Below are positions 36,442-46,136 of a stretch of DNA of 64,000 bases, piece after piece. Position 1 is the first letter of the stretch. Every line of letters starts with the position of its first letter. Made by a program: the position numbers and the translations under genes. The DNA comes from CAILUG01 sp038125665. GTDB taxonomy: Bacteria > Pseudomonadota > Gammaproteobacteria > Pseudomonadales > Pseudohongiellaceae. Location of the stretch: NCBI GenBank assembly GCA_038125665.1, contig JAYPEI010000005.1:62001-126000 (forward strand), given 5' to 3'. The notes below the pieces were generated by a model that had not been told where the DNA came from, did no database searches, and saw only the letters and a list, made by a program, of their open reading frames with translations.

Positions 36442-38157
36442 TCAATTTATTTCAAAATTTGAAAAAGTAAATTCTTGAAGCGGTGTAAGAGCACGCGCCA
36501 GCCAATTGTTGGAATTATCTTGCAAAGTCGCCGCATAGTAATGCAGGGCTTCTTTTAAACCTTGAGGAGCTGCACGTTCAGCTTCACAGGCTACGTATAA
36601 GCGATGTCCATTCCAACATGTGATCAGTAAACCAATATATTGCATTAGGGCATAGGCTCCTTCTTGAGGTAAGACTGATTTTTCTTGTAATAATGAATCA
36701 GCTTGTGAGCGCAATTTAGGCCAGAGCGAGGAAAACGGCGAAAATTCTGTTGATAGTTCCATTGTGATTTTATCGAAAAGGAGTTCTAAAGTTGATCCTC
36801 CATTTGCCTGTACTTTTCTTTTTAAAAAATCCATAGCTTGAATCCCGCTTGTACCTTCATATATAGCAGCAACTCGGATATCTCTGACCATTCGCTCTAA
36901 AGGATAATCCGAGGTGTAACCGTATCCACCAAGAACTTGAATACCTTGTGAAGCTATCTGGAATCCCGCCTCTGCATTGAGGGTTTTTGCTAAAGGCAGA
37001 AGTAGTTCTGCAATTGCTTTTAATTCTTGAGCTTTAGCATTCTCCTGATGGGCAATGGCGACTTCACTAGCATCAAATAGTGCAGCAGTTCGTATGACTA
37101 ACGCTCTCGCCAAAGCGGCTTGAGCACGCATTTCTTGAAGCATGCGTTGTACGTCAGCGTGTTCGCTTATTGGAATGGCTTTGCTTGATGGTGAGCCGCC
37201 TTGAGAGCGAGTTTTTGCGTACGCTATGGCTTCCAAGGCAGCGACGTTGGCCACAGCTGATCCTTGAGCACCTACGGCTAGTCGCATTGCGTTCATCATG
37301 ACAAAGAGGGCAGTCAGTCCTTTTCCTTCTTCTCCTACCAGCCAACCCTTGGCTTTTTCTAGGTTAAGCACACAAGTTGGTGAGCTGTGCAGCCCCATTT
37401 TATGCTCTAAACGTTCAATCTTAGTACCGTTAGTTTGAAGGCCAATGGTATTTTTACATGCAGGTACCAGAAATAGTCCCAGTCCGCGGGTACCTACCTC
37501 ACCATTAGGAATTCGAGCTAATACAAGATGAATAATTTCATCTGTCACATCGTGGTCAGCAAAGGAAATCCAAATCTTATTTCCAGTGATAGCCCAGCTA
37601 CCATCTGCTTGAGGTTCTGCTTTAGTCAAAATTCTTCCCACATCTGAACCAGCTTGAGGTTCACTAATGGCAATCGTGCTTGCCAAAGTACCAGTCACTA
37701 GGCCTGGAAGATATTGCTGAATTTGTTCCTCGTTGGCATTTTTTATCAACGCTAAAGCTGCACAGCGTAAATTGATACTCAGCATTCCAAAGGCTTGGTG
37801 AGCGCCGTCTGTGATTTCCTGAACTGCAGTGAGAACGATGAGCGGCATGTCTAAGCCATCGAAGTCGCCTGGTAAATCTAGTGCCGGAAAACCCAAATCA
37901 CACCATGTTTGCCAAGCTTCGCGTGTTCCTGCAGGCATGATAACTCGCCCCTCATCTAGTAGGCATCCACTGAGATCGCTGCTGGCCGCAAGAGGGACAA
38001 GTTTTTCAGCGGCAAATTGAGCTGCCTGTTCAAGAATCATGGCTATAGTTTCACTATCGGCATGGTTAAAACGTTCACTGGCGCTGAGTTGTTCCAAATT
38101 GCCTATACACTTAAGTTGAAACTGAAGTTCATTGGCTTGAGTAAAAGTAACTGTCAC
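36442..38157 (-). CDS. Acyl-CoA dehydrogenase with C-terminal extension (DmdC/FadE-like)
   Basis: FAD flavoprotein that oxidises an acyl-CoA to the enoyl-CoA. AISEPQAGSDVG and the catalytic Glu in AIYEGTSGIQAMDFL are visible. After this come about 130 extra residues matching the C-terminal domain of the ~590-residue group that includes 3-methylmercaptopropionyl-CoA dehydrogenase DmdC. No dmdB or dmdD neighbours are seen, so a DMSP role is not supported. GTG 38157 follows an AGG box; GTG 38166 is an alternative. Divergent from the TonB receptor. Confidence 0.85.
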   Translation of the reverse strand: MTVTFTQANELQFQLKCIGNLEQLSASERFNHADSETIAMILEQAAQFAAEKLVPLAASSDLSGCLLDEGRVIMPAGTREAWQTWCDLGFPALDLPGDFDGLDMPLIVLTAVQEITDGAHQAFGMLSINLRCAALALIKNANEEQIQQYLPGLVTGTLASTIAISEPQAGSDVGRILTKAEPQADGSWAITGNKIWISFADHDVTDEIIHLVLARIPNGEVGTRGLGLFLVPACKNTIGLQTNGTKIERLEHKMGLHSSPTCVLNLEKAKGWLVGEEGKGLTALFVMMNAMRLAVGAQGSAVANVAALEAIAYAKTRSQGGSPSSKAIPISEHADVQRMLQEMRAQAALARALVIRTAALFDASEVAIAHQENAKAQELKAIAELLLPLAKTLNAEAGFQIASQGIQVLGGYGYTSDYPLERMVRDIRVAAIYEGTSGIQAMDFLKRKVQANGGSTLELLFDKITMELSTEFSPFSSLWPKLRSQADSLLQEKSVLPQEGAYALMQYIGLLITCWNGHRLYVACEAERAAPQGLKEALHYYAATLQDNSNNWLARALTPLQEFTFSNFEIN

Positions 38158-38343
38158 GATATACACCTAGTCCATATCAATATGGGAATAATAGCCTAAA
38201 TCAAGTTTATATTTCATAAGGAAATTATTTTCAGTCAATGTTAAGATCATCACCGTTTTGCTAAGGCATTTGTAATGCCCATCCCCGGGCTATTGTTAGA
38301 TTACTAGCACAAACCATGAAAAATAAACTGTAGGGAGTTTTAG

Positions 38344-40449
38344 GTGGTAATTGAAATTAAAAAGAATTGCGAAATCAGATTAGTTGTTTTAACGGCATTT
38401 TTCTTGCCAGGTTTTCTTCCAACGGAATTAGTCCAAGCACAAGAACAATTAAATGCTGAGCCTGCCCCAAATACCCTGGAGTCCATCGTCATCACGGCTA
38501 GTCGTCAACCTGTCTCGCTGCGTGATCTCAGTGCAAGTGTATTTGTAATAGATAATTCCTCTTTGGAAAAGGTACGCGCAGTGCACATCAATGAAGTTCT
38601 CGTTCGCGTCCCAGGAACTTGGGTCTCGCGTGGTAATGGTCAAGAGAGCTCAGTCTCATTACGTTCCCCAGTATTGAGTGGAGGAGGGAGTTGTGGGGCT
38701 TTCCAAATGGCTCAAGATGGCATTCCTTTGAGAGCAGCTGGGTTTTGTAATGTTAACCAATTGTTCGAAAGTAATAGTGAACAAGCTGAAGCCATTGAAG
38801 TCATTCGAGGCCCTGGTTCTGTTCTTTATGGTGCTAACTCCATTCATGGGGCGATCAATGTAATTAGTCCACAAATTAGGCCTAATTTTGGTGAGGTCTC
38901 TGTTGAAGTAGGGCCCGATGAATATGCTCGAGTACGCTTCTCTCAAGGTGGAATTCGGGGAGCTCATGGTTTTCGAGTAGATTTTAATGGTGCTTCTGAT
39001 GGTGGTTATAAAGATGATTCTGGTTTTGGCCAACAAAAACTTACCTTTCAACACGGATTTATTGGTGATAATGGGTTCTCCATTAAAAGTTCAATGAACT
39101 ACACAAATTTGAATCAGGAGACAGCAGGTTACTTATTGGGTACTAATGCTTATAAAAAAGATGAATCATTTAAGCGTGTTAATCCAAATCCGGAAGCCTT
39201 TAGAGATGCCAAGTCGCTGAGACTATCAACTCGTATGCAATGGCAGAAAGGTACGCGTCAGTACACCTTAATACCCTATTTCAGGAAAACTGACATGACC
39301 TTTCTACAGCATTACTTACCGGGTAATCCCTTAGAGGAAAATGGTCAGCATAGCTTTGGATTACAAGCGATGGCTCATGGACTAAGGGGCGCAATGGACT
39401 GGACATTAGGAGTTGATTTAGAAAACACTGAGGCATTCCTCAAAGAGAGCCAATATTCTCCAGCAGTCGGTTCTGCATTCTTGGTGAATACAATACCTGC
39501 TGGAAAGCATTATGACTACACTGTATCAGCCGTTCTTAAATCTCCTTATGTATTACTCAATTATCAGATAAATCCAGATAATAGATGGTCTCTGGGTTTA
39601 CGTTATGAGCAACTGGATTATGACTATGACAACTTGATGATAGCTGGTAGAACTAAAGATAATGGAACAGCGTGTGGCTTTGGTGGATGTCGATTTAATC
39701 GACCTTATGATCGCAGTGATAGTTTCAGCAATGTGTCAGCAAAACTGGGTTGGATACATGACTTTAGCAATCAAACTCAAGCCTTTGTAAATATTTCAAG
39801 AGCTTTTAGAGCACCAGATAGTAGCGAAATTTACAAGTTGCAAAATAATCAGTCAGTGGCCGATCTGGATTCTGAAGAAGCTGATAACCTTGAGGTGGGG
39901 TATAGAGCAACTTATGAGACTCTGAGTTTTGCTTTTTCTGTCTATCATATGCAGAAAGATAACGTAATTTATCAGGATGGAAGCCGAAACAATATCGACA
40001 ATGCGGCGACAAAGCATCAAGGGCTTGAATTTAATGTCGGAGCCCAGTTGGCCAATGACTGGAGTCTAACTCTAGCAAGTAGCTATGCTCAACATACCTA
40101 TAACAATGATGTTGAGGGTTATGAAGGCAATACAATGACAACTGCACCCAAGGTTATGAGCGCAGCAGAACTATCCTGGCAAATAGATCAGGAACGTAAA
40201 ATGGAGTTAGAGTGGGTTCATATGGGCAAGTACTTTACTACCGATGACAATACTCACAGCTATCCTGGTCATGATTTAGTTAATCTGCGCTACCAAGCTG
40301 ATTTTGGTCGCAGAAGCTATTACGCAATTCGTGTAACTAATTTATTGGATGCTGATTACGCAGAAAGAGCAGATTATGCTTTCGGCAATGAGCGTTATTT
40401 TGTTGGACAACCAAGATCAGTATACGTAAATCTTGGAACGCGCTTCTGA
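38344..40449 (+). CDS. TonB-dependent outer-membrane receptor
   Basis: 701-residue receptor. It has a signal peptide (LVVLTAFFLPGFLPTELVQAQ), then a TonB box-like LESIVITASR (about residues 44-53). A plug domain follows (VIRGPGSVLYGANSIHGAINVIS), and then a 22-strand-type barrel ending in the outer-membrane signature phenylalanine (VNLGTRF). It has a GTG start. Cys pairs (GGGSCGAFQM...FCNV; CGFGGCRF) may stabilise loops. The ligand is unknown: siderophore, vitamin or aromatic compound. It diverges from the acyl-CoA dehydrogenase gene, suggesting joint control. Confidence 0.93.
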   Translation: MVIEIKKNCEIRLVVLTAFFLPGFLPTELVQAQEQLNAEPAPNTLESIVITASRQPVSLRDLSASVFVIDNSSLEKVRAVHINEVLVRVPGTWVSRGNGQESSVSLRSPVLSGGGSCGAFQMAQDGIPLRAAGFCNVNQLFESNSEQAEAIEVIRGPGSVLYGANSIHGAINVISPQIRPNFGEVSVEVGPDEYARVRFSQGGIRGAHGFRVDFNGASDGGYKDDSGFGQQKLTFQHGFIGDNGFSIKSSMNYTNLNQETAGYLLGTNAYKKDESFKRVNPNPEAFRDAKSLRLSTRMQWQKGTRQYTLIPYFRKTDMTFLQHYLPGNPLEENGQHSFGLQAMAHGLRGAMDWTLGVDLENTEAFLKESQYSPAVGSAFLVNTIPAGKHYDYTVSAVLKSPYVLLNYQINPDNRWSLGLRYEQLDYDYDNLMIAGRTKDNGTACGFGGCRFNRPYDRSDSFSNVSAKLGWIHDFSNQTQAFVNISRAFRAPDSSEIYKLQNNQSVADLDSEEADNLEVGYRATYETLSFAFSVYHMQKDNVIYQDGSRNNIDNAATKHQGLEFNVGAQLANDWSLTLASSYAQHTYNNDVEGYEGNTMTTAPKVMSAAELSWQIDQERKMELEWVHMGKYFTTDDNTHSYPGHDLVNLRYQADFGRRSYYAIRVTNLLDADYAERADYAFGNERYFVGQPRSVYVNLGTRF

Positions 40450-41303
40450 AACTCAGTAAAAAAGTCCTAATTTAAACTGCAATTTATGACTTTTCAGAGG
40501 GAGGTAGATATACACAAGGTAACCTCTTAATTGTGCTACCTGAGTTTTGCTGCTAAATATCCTCTCCACTAGATGTACACTTAGTTTAGTATCAGGATTT
40601 TAAGAAATATATCTAGCTGGCATCTATTAAAACCGTCTCAATCACATCAGAAGACATCTCAAGAACTACAAATACTCAGGTCATTCAAGCAACACTCAAG
40701 TAGTTACTGCAAACTTTCTACAAGAGGAGCACATGCAAACCCTGAACTACAACTACTCTTGTACTACATTCTTCATCTTGAAACGGTTTTAATAGAAACC
40801 AAACTTAGCCTACACCGGTATGTTACCATATTTTTGGATTGTGTAAATAGGTAACGTTAAAATGTTACTTATGGCTTCGTTAGGAAGAATTAAATGGAGT
40901 ATAAAAATAATATAAACAAATGATTTATATTTTTTTATCCCCTCTCTTTTTTGAGAAAAAAAGTAACATAATAATTATAGGGATTCTCATGATCTAGTTA
41001 GCTTTGTGGGACATTAGGATTTGAATTTATAGACAAACCTTTTTAAATTCTCCAATCAGAAATGAAAAGGTTAAGTAAAGCAGAACAGCGAATAATTACA
41101 TGATTTCCAAAATATATTTTGTGAGTAAGTTAAGAGGCTGTTCTGGAGTACCTGAAGTCATATCTTTATCTTCAAGCCATTAAAAAGAATTTATGATATT
41201 AGCTTGATACTTGTCTCAACTAATAATCACAGTCATGGAGTGGTCGCTCAGTCAGGGAGTAGTTAAGCGGGAAAACGCTTGGCTTACACCTCATATAATG
41301 ACA
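40450..41303. other. AT-rich gene-free stretch downstream of the TonB receptor
   Basis: About 850 bp without a supported gene. Apart from an inverted-repeat element (40624-40795) it holds A/T-rich hairpins, such as CTTTTTTGAGAAAAAAAG near 40950-40970. A short AAGCG-loop-CGCTT hairpin near 41267-41282 lacks a T-run. No transposase is recognised. Confidence 0.5.
40624..40795. repeat. 172-bp segment bounded by 18-bp near-perfect inverted repeats (MITE-like)
   Basis: The left end CTATTAAAACCGTCTCAA (40624-40641) and the reverse complement of 40778-40795 agree at 17 of 18 positions. A second inner pair (TACAAGAG / CTCTTGTA) lies inside. There is no open frame within. The layout fits a miniature inverted-repeat element or an IS remnant. 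I saw no second copy in this window and no obvious target duplication. Confidence 0.45.
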
Positions 41304-43220
41304 TCAGATGAACTCTCGTTCTTTTAAGAGATTCAATACTCTATCTACGCATTCTTCAACGGATATCTGATCTGTTGGTAAGCTTAAATCTGGATCTGAT
41401 GGCCATTCAAAAGCATAAGAAATACCAGGAATTAAACCTTCGCGTGAGAACTGTTCTTCTGTATAGATGCCACTTGGGTCACGTTCCTGGCAAGTATTCA
41501 GAGACGCTTCTAGTGCAATAACAAGTGTGCGATGTTGTCCTATTATACTTATGAATTCCGCTCTAGCTTCTGCACTCGCACCAGTAAAAGCAGCACAGCA
41601 TATGTGTCCTGCCTCATTAAGTAGTTGAGCTACAGCGGCTCCTCTTTTTAGATTTGTAGAACGCCCCGACGAATCTAGTTTCAGATCTTTGCTGAGTTGT
41701 TGACGAAGTGCTTTGCCGTCAATCACTGTCACCAGATTTCCTCTGTCAAATAAACGTCTTTCTACAGCATGAGCGAGAGTACTTTTACCAGTTCCTGACA
41801 AACCGATGAATAGTAAAGTGACTGGTGATTGAGCATAACGTTGGCTCCGTTCCATAGCATTAACACGTTGACTGTGGCTGGAGGAAGTTTTGCTTGTATG
41901 TAGGCTAACTTCTTTAATCATACCAGCACCAACTGTGATATTGCTGAATCGATCTATTATTATAAATGATCCGGTAGAAGGATTTTCTGCATACTTGTCG
42001 ACATAAATTGGGAGCTCAATAGTGAGTTCGCACGAGGCTATTGCATTAAGTTCGAGCTGGGTTGCAGCCCCTTTAGTTAAAGTGTTGACGTCGATGATAT
42101 AGTGAATTTTGCTAACGACACCACTCACTAAGCGAGAGGTATGTTTAAGCAGCAATGGTTGACCAATTTTGAGGGGAGTCTCAGACATCCAAACGAGGGT
42201 GGCAGTAAATTTTTTCAGCTTTTCTGGTTCTGCTTCAGGATGAATCAGCATATCGCCTCTGCTGATATCTATTTCATCTTCGAGAGTTATGGTGACAGCT
42301 AAAGGAGAAGAGGCGGTTTCAAGCTCACCTTCATAAGTAATGATTGATTTCACTTTAGAAGTTAAACCAGAAGGCATCACAGAAACATAATCACCCTTGC
42401 TCACAGTACCCGAAGCAATGGTTCCACAATAGCCGCGAAAATTAAGATTTGGTCGATTTACATACTGAACTGGATAGCGCCAAGGAGCTTTGGTGTCATC
42501 CCCAGTTACCTGAACATGTTCCAAAAGTTCCATGAGTGTTGGACCATTATACCAAGCCATTAACTCACTGGGATTAACTACGTTGTCGCCATTAAGAGCA
42601 GATATTGGGATAAAAACTGGCTTAATCTCTCCCTCTACAAATTCAGCAAGCTCTTTAGCAAATTGAAGATAATCCTCTTGAATATTTTTGAATGCCTGTT
42701 CAGAATATCCTTTCAGATCCATTTTGTTGATAGCGACAACTAAATGTTTTATGCCGAGTAGGCTAGCAATATAACTGTGTCTACGTGTTTGAGTCATGAC
42801 ACCGTGACGAGCGTCAATCAGTATAATAGCAAGATCGCAATTAGAAGCGCCCGTAACCATATTTCGAGTGTATTGCTCATGACCTGGGGTATCAGCAATA
42901 ATGAACTTTCGTTTTGTGGTGGAGAAATACCGGTAAGCTACATCAATAGTTATACCTTGTTCTCTTTCAGCCTGTAAGCCATCTGTTAGTAGAGCAAGAT
43001 CAAATTCGCCAGCCGTGGTCCCGGCTTTAATACTGGCAGACTTTATCGCTTCTAATTGATCTTCATATATCATCTTAGAATCGTGAAGCAGCCTACCAAT
43101 CAGTGTGCTTTTTCCATCATCGACACTTCCACAAGTTAGGAAGCGAAGCAGTTCCTTACGTTCATGCTGAGCGAGATATGCGTTGATATCGGTGGCGATA
43201 AGATCTGATTGATGCGACAT
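41304..43220 (-). CDS. cysNC: Sulfate adenylyltransferase GTPase subunit fused to a divergent APS kinase
   Basis: The N-terminal ~450 residues are an EF-Tu-like GTPase: GSVDDGKSTLIGRLL, ADTPGHEQYTRNM and INKMD. It drives APS formation together with CysD. The C-terminal ~180 residues form an APS-kinase domain with P-loop GLSGTGKST. There the usual DGDN segment reads DGKA, and the ISP(F/Y) substrate loop reads FTGASAEA. The second half may therefore have reduced or altered activity. It follows cysD by 8 bp; this cysD-cysNC order is standard in Pseudomonas relatives. Confidence 0.93.
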   Translation of the reverse strand: MSHQSDLIATDINAYLAQHERKELLRFLTCGSVDDGKSTLIGRLLHDSKMIYEDQLEAIKSASIKAGTTAGEFDLALLTDGLQAEREQGITIDVAYRYFSTTKRKFIIADTPGHEQYTRNMVTGASNCDLAIILIDARHGVMTQTRRHSYIASLLGIKHLVVAINKMDLKGYSEQAFKNIQEDYLQFAKELAEFVEGEIKPVFIPISALNGDNVVNPSELMAWYNGPTLMELLEHVQVTGDDTKAPWRYPVQYVNRPNLNFRGYCGTIASGTVSKGDYVSVMPSGLTSKVKSIITYEGELETASSPLAVTITLEDEIDISRGDMLIHPEAEPEKLKKFTATLVWMSETPLKIGQPLLLKHTSRLVSGVVSKIHYIIDVNTLTKGAATQLELNAIASCELTIELPIYVDKYAENPSTGSFIIIDRFSNITVGAGMIKEVSLHTSKTSSSHSQRVNAMERSQRYAQSPVTLLFIGLSGTGKSTLAHAVERRLFDRGNLVTVIDGKALRQQLSKDLKLDSSGRSTNLKRGAAVAQLLNEAGHICCAAFTGASAEARAEFISIIGQHRTLVIALEASLNTCQERDPSGIYTEEQFSREGLIPGISYAFEWPSDPDLSLPTDQISVEECVDRVLNLLKEREFI

Positions 43221-43228
43221 GTTAAACC

Positions 43229-44137
43229 TTAGAAATAGCCTTCACGTTTCTTTTGCTCCATAGAGCCATTTTGATCACTATCAATCAGACGGCCCTGACG
43301 TTCTGAAGTAGTTGTAAGTAACATTTCCTGAATAATTTCTGGAAGTGTTGTTGCTTCAGAGCGAATAGCTCCAGTGAGGGGGTAGCAACCTAGAGTTCTG
43401 AAACGTACTTTTTCCATACGGGGGTTGTTCATTTGATCAGGAGGGATGCGGTCATCATTGACCATAATAGTCACACCTTCATAATCCACAACGAAACGTT
43501 CTTTAGCAAAATAGAGATCGGGGATTGGGATATCGTTTAGATAAATGTATTGCCATACATCGAGCTCAGTCCAGTTTGACAGTGGAAAGACACGGATACT
43601 TTCCCCCTTGTTAACTTTGCCATTATATAGATTCCAAAGTTCAGGGCGTTGATTTTTTGGATCCCAGCGATGATTGCTGTCGCGGAAGGAGTAAACCCGC
43701 TCTTTAGCGCGAGACTTCTCTTCATCACGGCGAGCGCCCCCAAAAGCAGCATCAAATTTATAGTGCGACAAAGCTTGTTTTAAAGCTTGGGTTTTCATGA
43801 TGTCAGTATGTTTTTGACTACCATGTGAGAAAGGATTTACCTTTTTCTCTACACCATCCTGGTTAGTGTAAACCAGCAGTTTTATGCCAAGATTTGCTGC
43901 TAGCCTATCACGAAACTCAATCATCTCTTTGAATTTCCAAGTTGTGTCGACGTGTAATAGAGGAAAGGGGAGTTTGCCCGGATAGAATGCTTTCAATGCT
44001 AGATGCAGCATGACAGCAGAATCCTTACCAATAGAATAAAGCATCACAGGGTTATCGAACTCTGCAGCGACCTCACGGATGATATGAATACTTTCCGCTT
44101 CAAGTTCTTTTAAATGCGTAAGCCTTGTTTCGCTCAT
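43229..44137 (-). CDS. cysD: Sulfate adenylyltransferase subunit 2
   Basis: Catalytic subunit making adenosine 5'-phosphosulfate from sulfate and ATP, with CysN. The 302-residue PP-loop ATPase shows the SIGKDSAVMLHLA loop, HVDTTWKF, GGARRDEEKSRAKER and the C-terminal RFRTLGCYPLTGA. It is the first gene of the cysD-cysNC operon. A 132-bp region upstream separates it from zapG. No other assimilation genes are in view. Confidence 0.97.
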   Translation of the reverse strand: MSETRLTHLKELEAESIHIIREVAAEFDNPVMLYSIGKDSAVMLHLALKAFYPGKLPFPLLHVDTTWKFKEMIEFRDRLAANLGIKLLVYTNQDGVEKKVNPFSHGSQKHTDIMKTQALKQALSHYKFDAAFGGARRDEEKSRAKERVYSFRDSNHRWDPKNQRPELWNLYNGKVNKGESIRVFPLSNWTELDVWQYIYLNDIPIPDLYFAKERFVVDYEGVTIMVNDDRIPPDQMNNPRMEKVRFRTLGCYPLTGAIRSEATTLPEIIQEMLLTTTSERQGRLIDSDQNGSMEQKKREGYF

Positions 44138-44269
44138 TATATTGCCATTAGCTATATATTTATTTTATTCAGTAAATACCGAGTTAATTGTGGATGGCAG
44201 TATATATTAGAGAAAGTTAGAAACGAAGAGATGCTGGGTAAAATCTTAGTAATAATTCGAGTCAAACTA

Positions 44270-44710
44270 TTAAGTGCTTGTCTCATCAGTTTGGTGTAGA
44301 CCATAATTTTCAGCTAAGGTAGAGACTTTCTTCTCTCCTTTGTCCGCATAATCTCTAGGTGGCTGATATGTTTCTTCAGAGGAGGCATTTTTGTCACGAT
44401 GAAGTATGGCTTTAGCTGCTGCGCTGAGTTGAAGTTGTTCTGAGACATGTTCTGGACAAAAATCATGTGCACCTTTGGCTAGATGTAGATAGACATCACG
44501 ATAGGAATCATTGAGGGTGTTGATTAAATCAGCCGTGTCAGTAAAGTGTGAATGAACGTCTTGTTTGTAATTTTCATGCTTTGCAGTGAGTTCGTTAATC
44601 AGCTCTTGCAGATGCTGAACACGAACTTCATCTGAGCCGAAGAGACGAGAAGCTAAAATCCCAGCGATGCCTCCTGAAAGAAAACATACAGAGCCAATAA
44701 TCCACAGCAT
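44270..44710 (-). CDS. zapG: ZapG/YhcB (DUF1043) envelope and division-associated protein
   Basis: Inner-membrane protein with one N-terminal helix (residues 2-22, LWIIGSVCFLSGGIAGILAS), followed by a long cytoplasmic coiled coil containing the family HF..TA.L...L...Y..VY.HLA..A pattern. In E. coli YhcB links cell-wall, LPS and division factors. It is divergent from zapE, the neighbour also found in E. coli and Pseudomonas. Confidence 0.9.
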   Translation of the reverse strand: MLWIIGSVCFLSGGIAGILASRLFGSDEVRVQHLQELINELTAKHENYKQDVHSHFTDTADLINTLNDSYRDVYLHLAKGAHDFCPEHVSEQLQLSAAAKAILHRDKNASSEETYQPPRDYADKGEKKVSTLAENYGLHQTDETST

Positions 44711-44820
44711 AGATTAATCCTTCTTGATAAAACTTTAGTATTGTTCTTGATTATATCTATAATTGAGATCATTAGAATATTCTAGACAATTTTAGATATT
44801 AAATTCTGCAGGAAAACTCC

Positions 44821-45957
44821 TTGAAACCCCCATCTCAAAAATTTCATGCCGAGCCTTTGTCCGTCCTTCTGCAATACGAGGCAGATTTAAATGCTGGTCT
44901 TATCATGCCAGACCCAGCCCAAGCGAAATTAGTGAAAGCCTTGCAGAAGCGTCACGAAATGCTAGCCCGACTTTGGCAACAAGGGTCTGCTTGGCATGGT
45001 ATATTTTCATTCTTCCAGGATGGAGAGGCTCACGAAAAAAGTAAAGGTTTATATATTTGGGGAGGGGTTGGGCGCGGAAAAACATATCTCATGGACCTTT
45101 TTTATTCAGGCTTGTCTAGTGATCGTAAGTTGCGTGTGCATTTTCATAGGTTTATGTTGCAACTACACAGAGATCTACAGCAACTGCAGGGTCAAACAAA
45201 CCCATTAGTAGGCATAGCAAAAGAACTGTCTGAAAAGGTAGACGTTATTTGCTTTGACGAATTTTTTGTCAGCGATATAGGAGATGCCATGCTGCTTGGC
45301 CCTCTGTTAAGTTTACTTTTTGAGAGGGGAGTTATCCTGATTGCTACCTCTAATATTAAGCCGGAGAGTCTTTACGAGCGTGGCTTGCAAAGAGGTAGCT
45401 TTCTACCTGCCATAGCTGCCATCATAGAACATACGGAAGTCTTTGAACTAGTTGCAGCACAAGATTATAGGCTCAGGTCGATGAATAAAACCGGGACCTT
45501 TTTTCATCCGTTGAATTCAGAAAATCATCATCTTCTCTGCTCGTTGTTCTCTGAACTTAGTATGGTTTCCGATATCAGCCCAGGCGTGTTAGAGGTTTGT
45601 AGCAGGAAATTACCCGTCGAGGGACTACACTCAAACCTAGTATGGTTTAAGTTTAGCACCTTGTGCGAGGGACCAAGAGCGGCAGCTGATTATATTGAGT
45701 TGGCAAACCATTATCACACGGTCTTCCTCTCGGATGTGCCAGTGCTGACGGAGCAGAAAGATGATGCAGCAAGGCGGTTTATATCCCTCGTTGATGAATT
45801 TTATGATCATCGAGTAAAGCTCGTCTTGAGTGCAGCGACTGCACTAAATGAACTATATCAAGGATCAGAACTTAAATTTGCCTTTGAGCGTTGCGAAAGC
45901 CGACTTTTAGAAATGCAGACTCGAGAGTATCTGAGTCTCCCTCACGCCACTAAATAA
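44821..45957 (+). CDS. zapE: Cell division ATPase ZapE (AFG1 family)
   Basis: AAA+ ATPase (378 residues) that binds FtsZ and affects ring stability. Walker A is GGVGRGKTYLMD, Walker B is VICFDEFFVSDIGDA, and TSNIKPESLYERGLQR is the sensor region. The start is TTG with an AGGA box 7 bp upstream. It diverges from zapG across about 110 bp and precedes rplM by 273 bp. Confidence 0.93.
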   Translation: MKPPSQKFHAEPLSVLLQYEADLNAGLIMPDPAQAKLVKALQKRHEMLARLWQQGSAWHGIFSFFQDGEAHEKSKGLYIWGGVGRGKTYLMDLFYSGLSSDRKLRVHFHRFMLQLHRDLQQLQGQTNPLVGIAKELSEKVDVICFDEFFVSDIGDAMLLGPLLSLLFERGVILIATSNIKPESLYERGLQRGSFLPAIAAIIEHTEVFELVAAQDYRLRSMNKTGTFFHPLNSENHHLLCSLFSELSMVSDISPGVLEVCSRKLPVEGLHSNLVWFKFSTLCEGPRAAADYIELANHYHTVFLSDVPVLTEQKDDAARRFISLVDEFYDHRVKLVLSAATALNELYQGSELKFAFERCESRLLEMQTREYLSLPHATK

Positions 45958-46136
45958 AATCAAGAGAAAAAGTTGAAAAAAGAGAGCTCTACAGGTACAA
46001 TTCGCGGCCCTATGGATACCCGATCGGTTCAGCTCCCACACTGCTGGTACCAAATAAATAAATTGAACAGGGTGTCCTGAAGCTGGACGATATGCACTTC
46101 TAAGACTGATCTGACGAAAGTATTAGTTGTGGGTTT

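Noticed and set aside
36442..38157. DMSP-degradation (dmd) locus based on the DmdC-like acyl-CoA dehydrogenase
   Set aside because: No dmdA, dmdB or dmdD next to it. The length class also contains ordinary fatty or aromatic acyl-CoA dehydrogenases.
40458..40495. AAAAGTC...GACTTTT inverted repeat after the TonB receptor gene as a terminator
   Set aside because: Seven A/T-rich base pairs with a 21-base loop and no T-run are too weak to support a terminator.
41267..41282. AAGCG-loop-CGCTT hairpin downstream of cysNC as a terminator
   Set aside because: In the direction of cysNC transcription it is followed by AACTACTCC, not a T-run.
30197..41303. A defence system or prophage in the accessory block
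   Set aside because: No nuclease, methylase, helicase, integrase, phage structural gene or repeat array is visible; contents are metabolic and transport genes.
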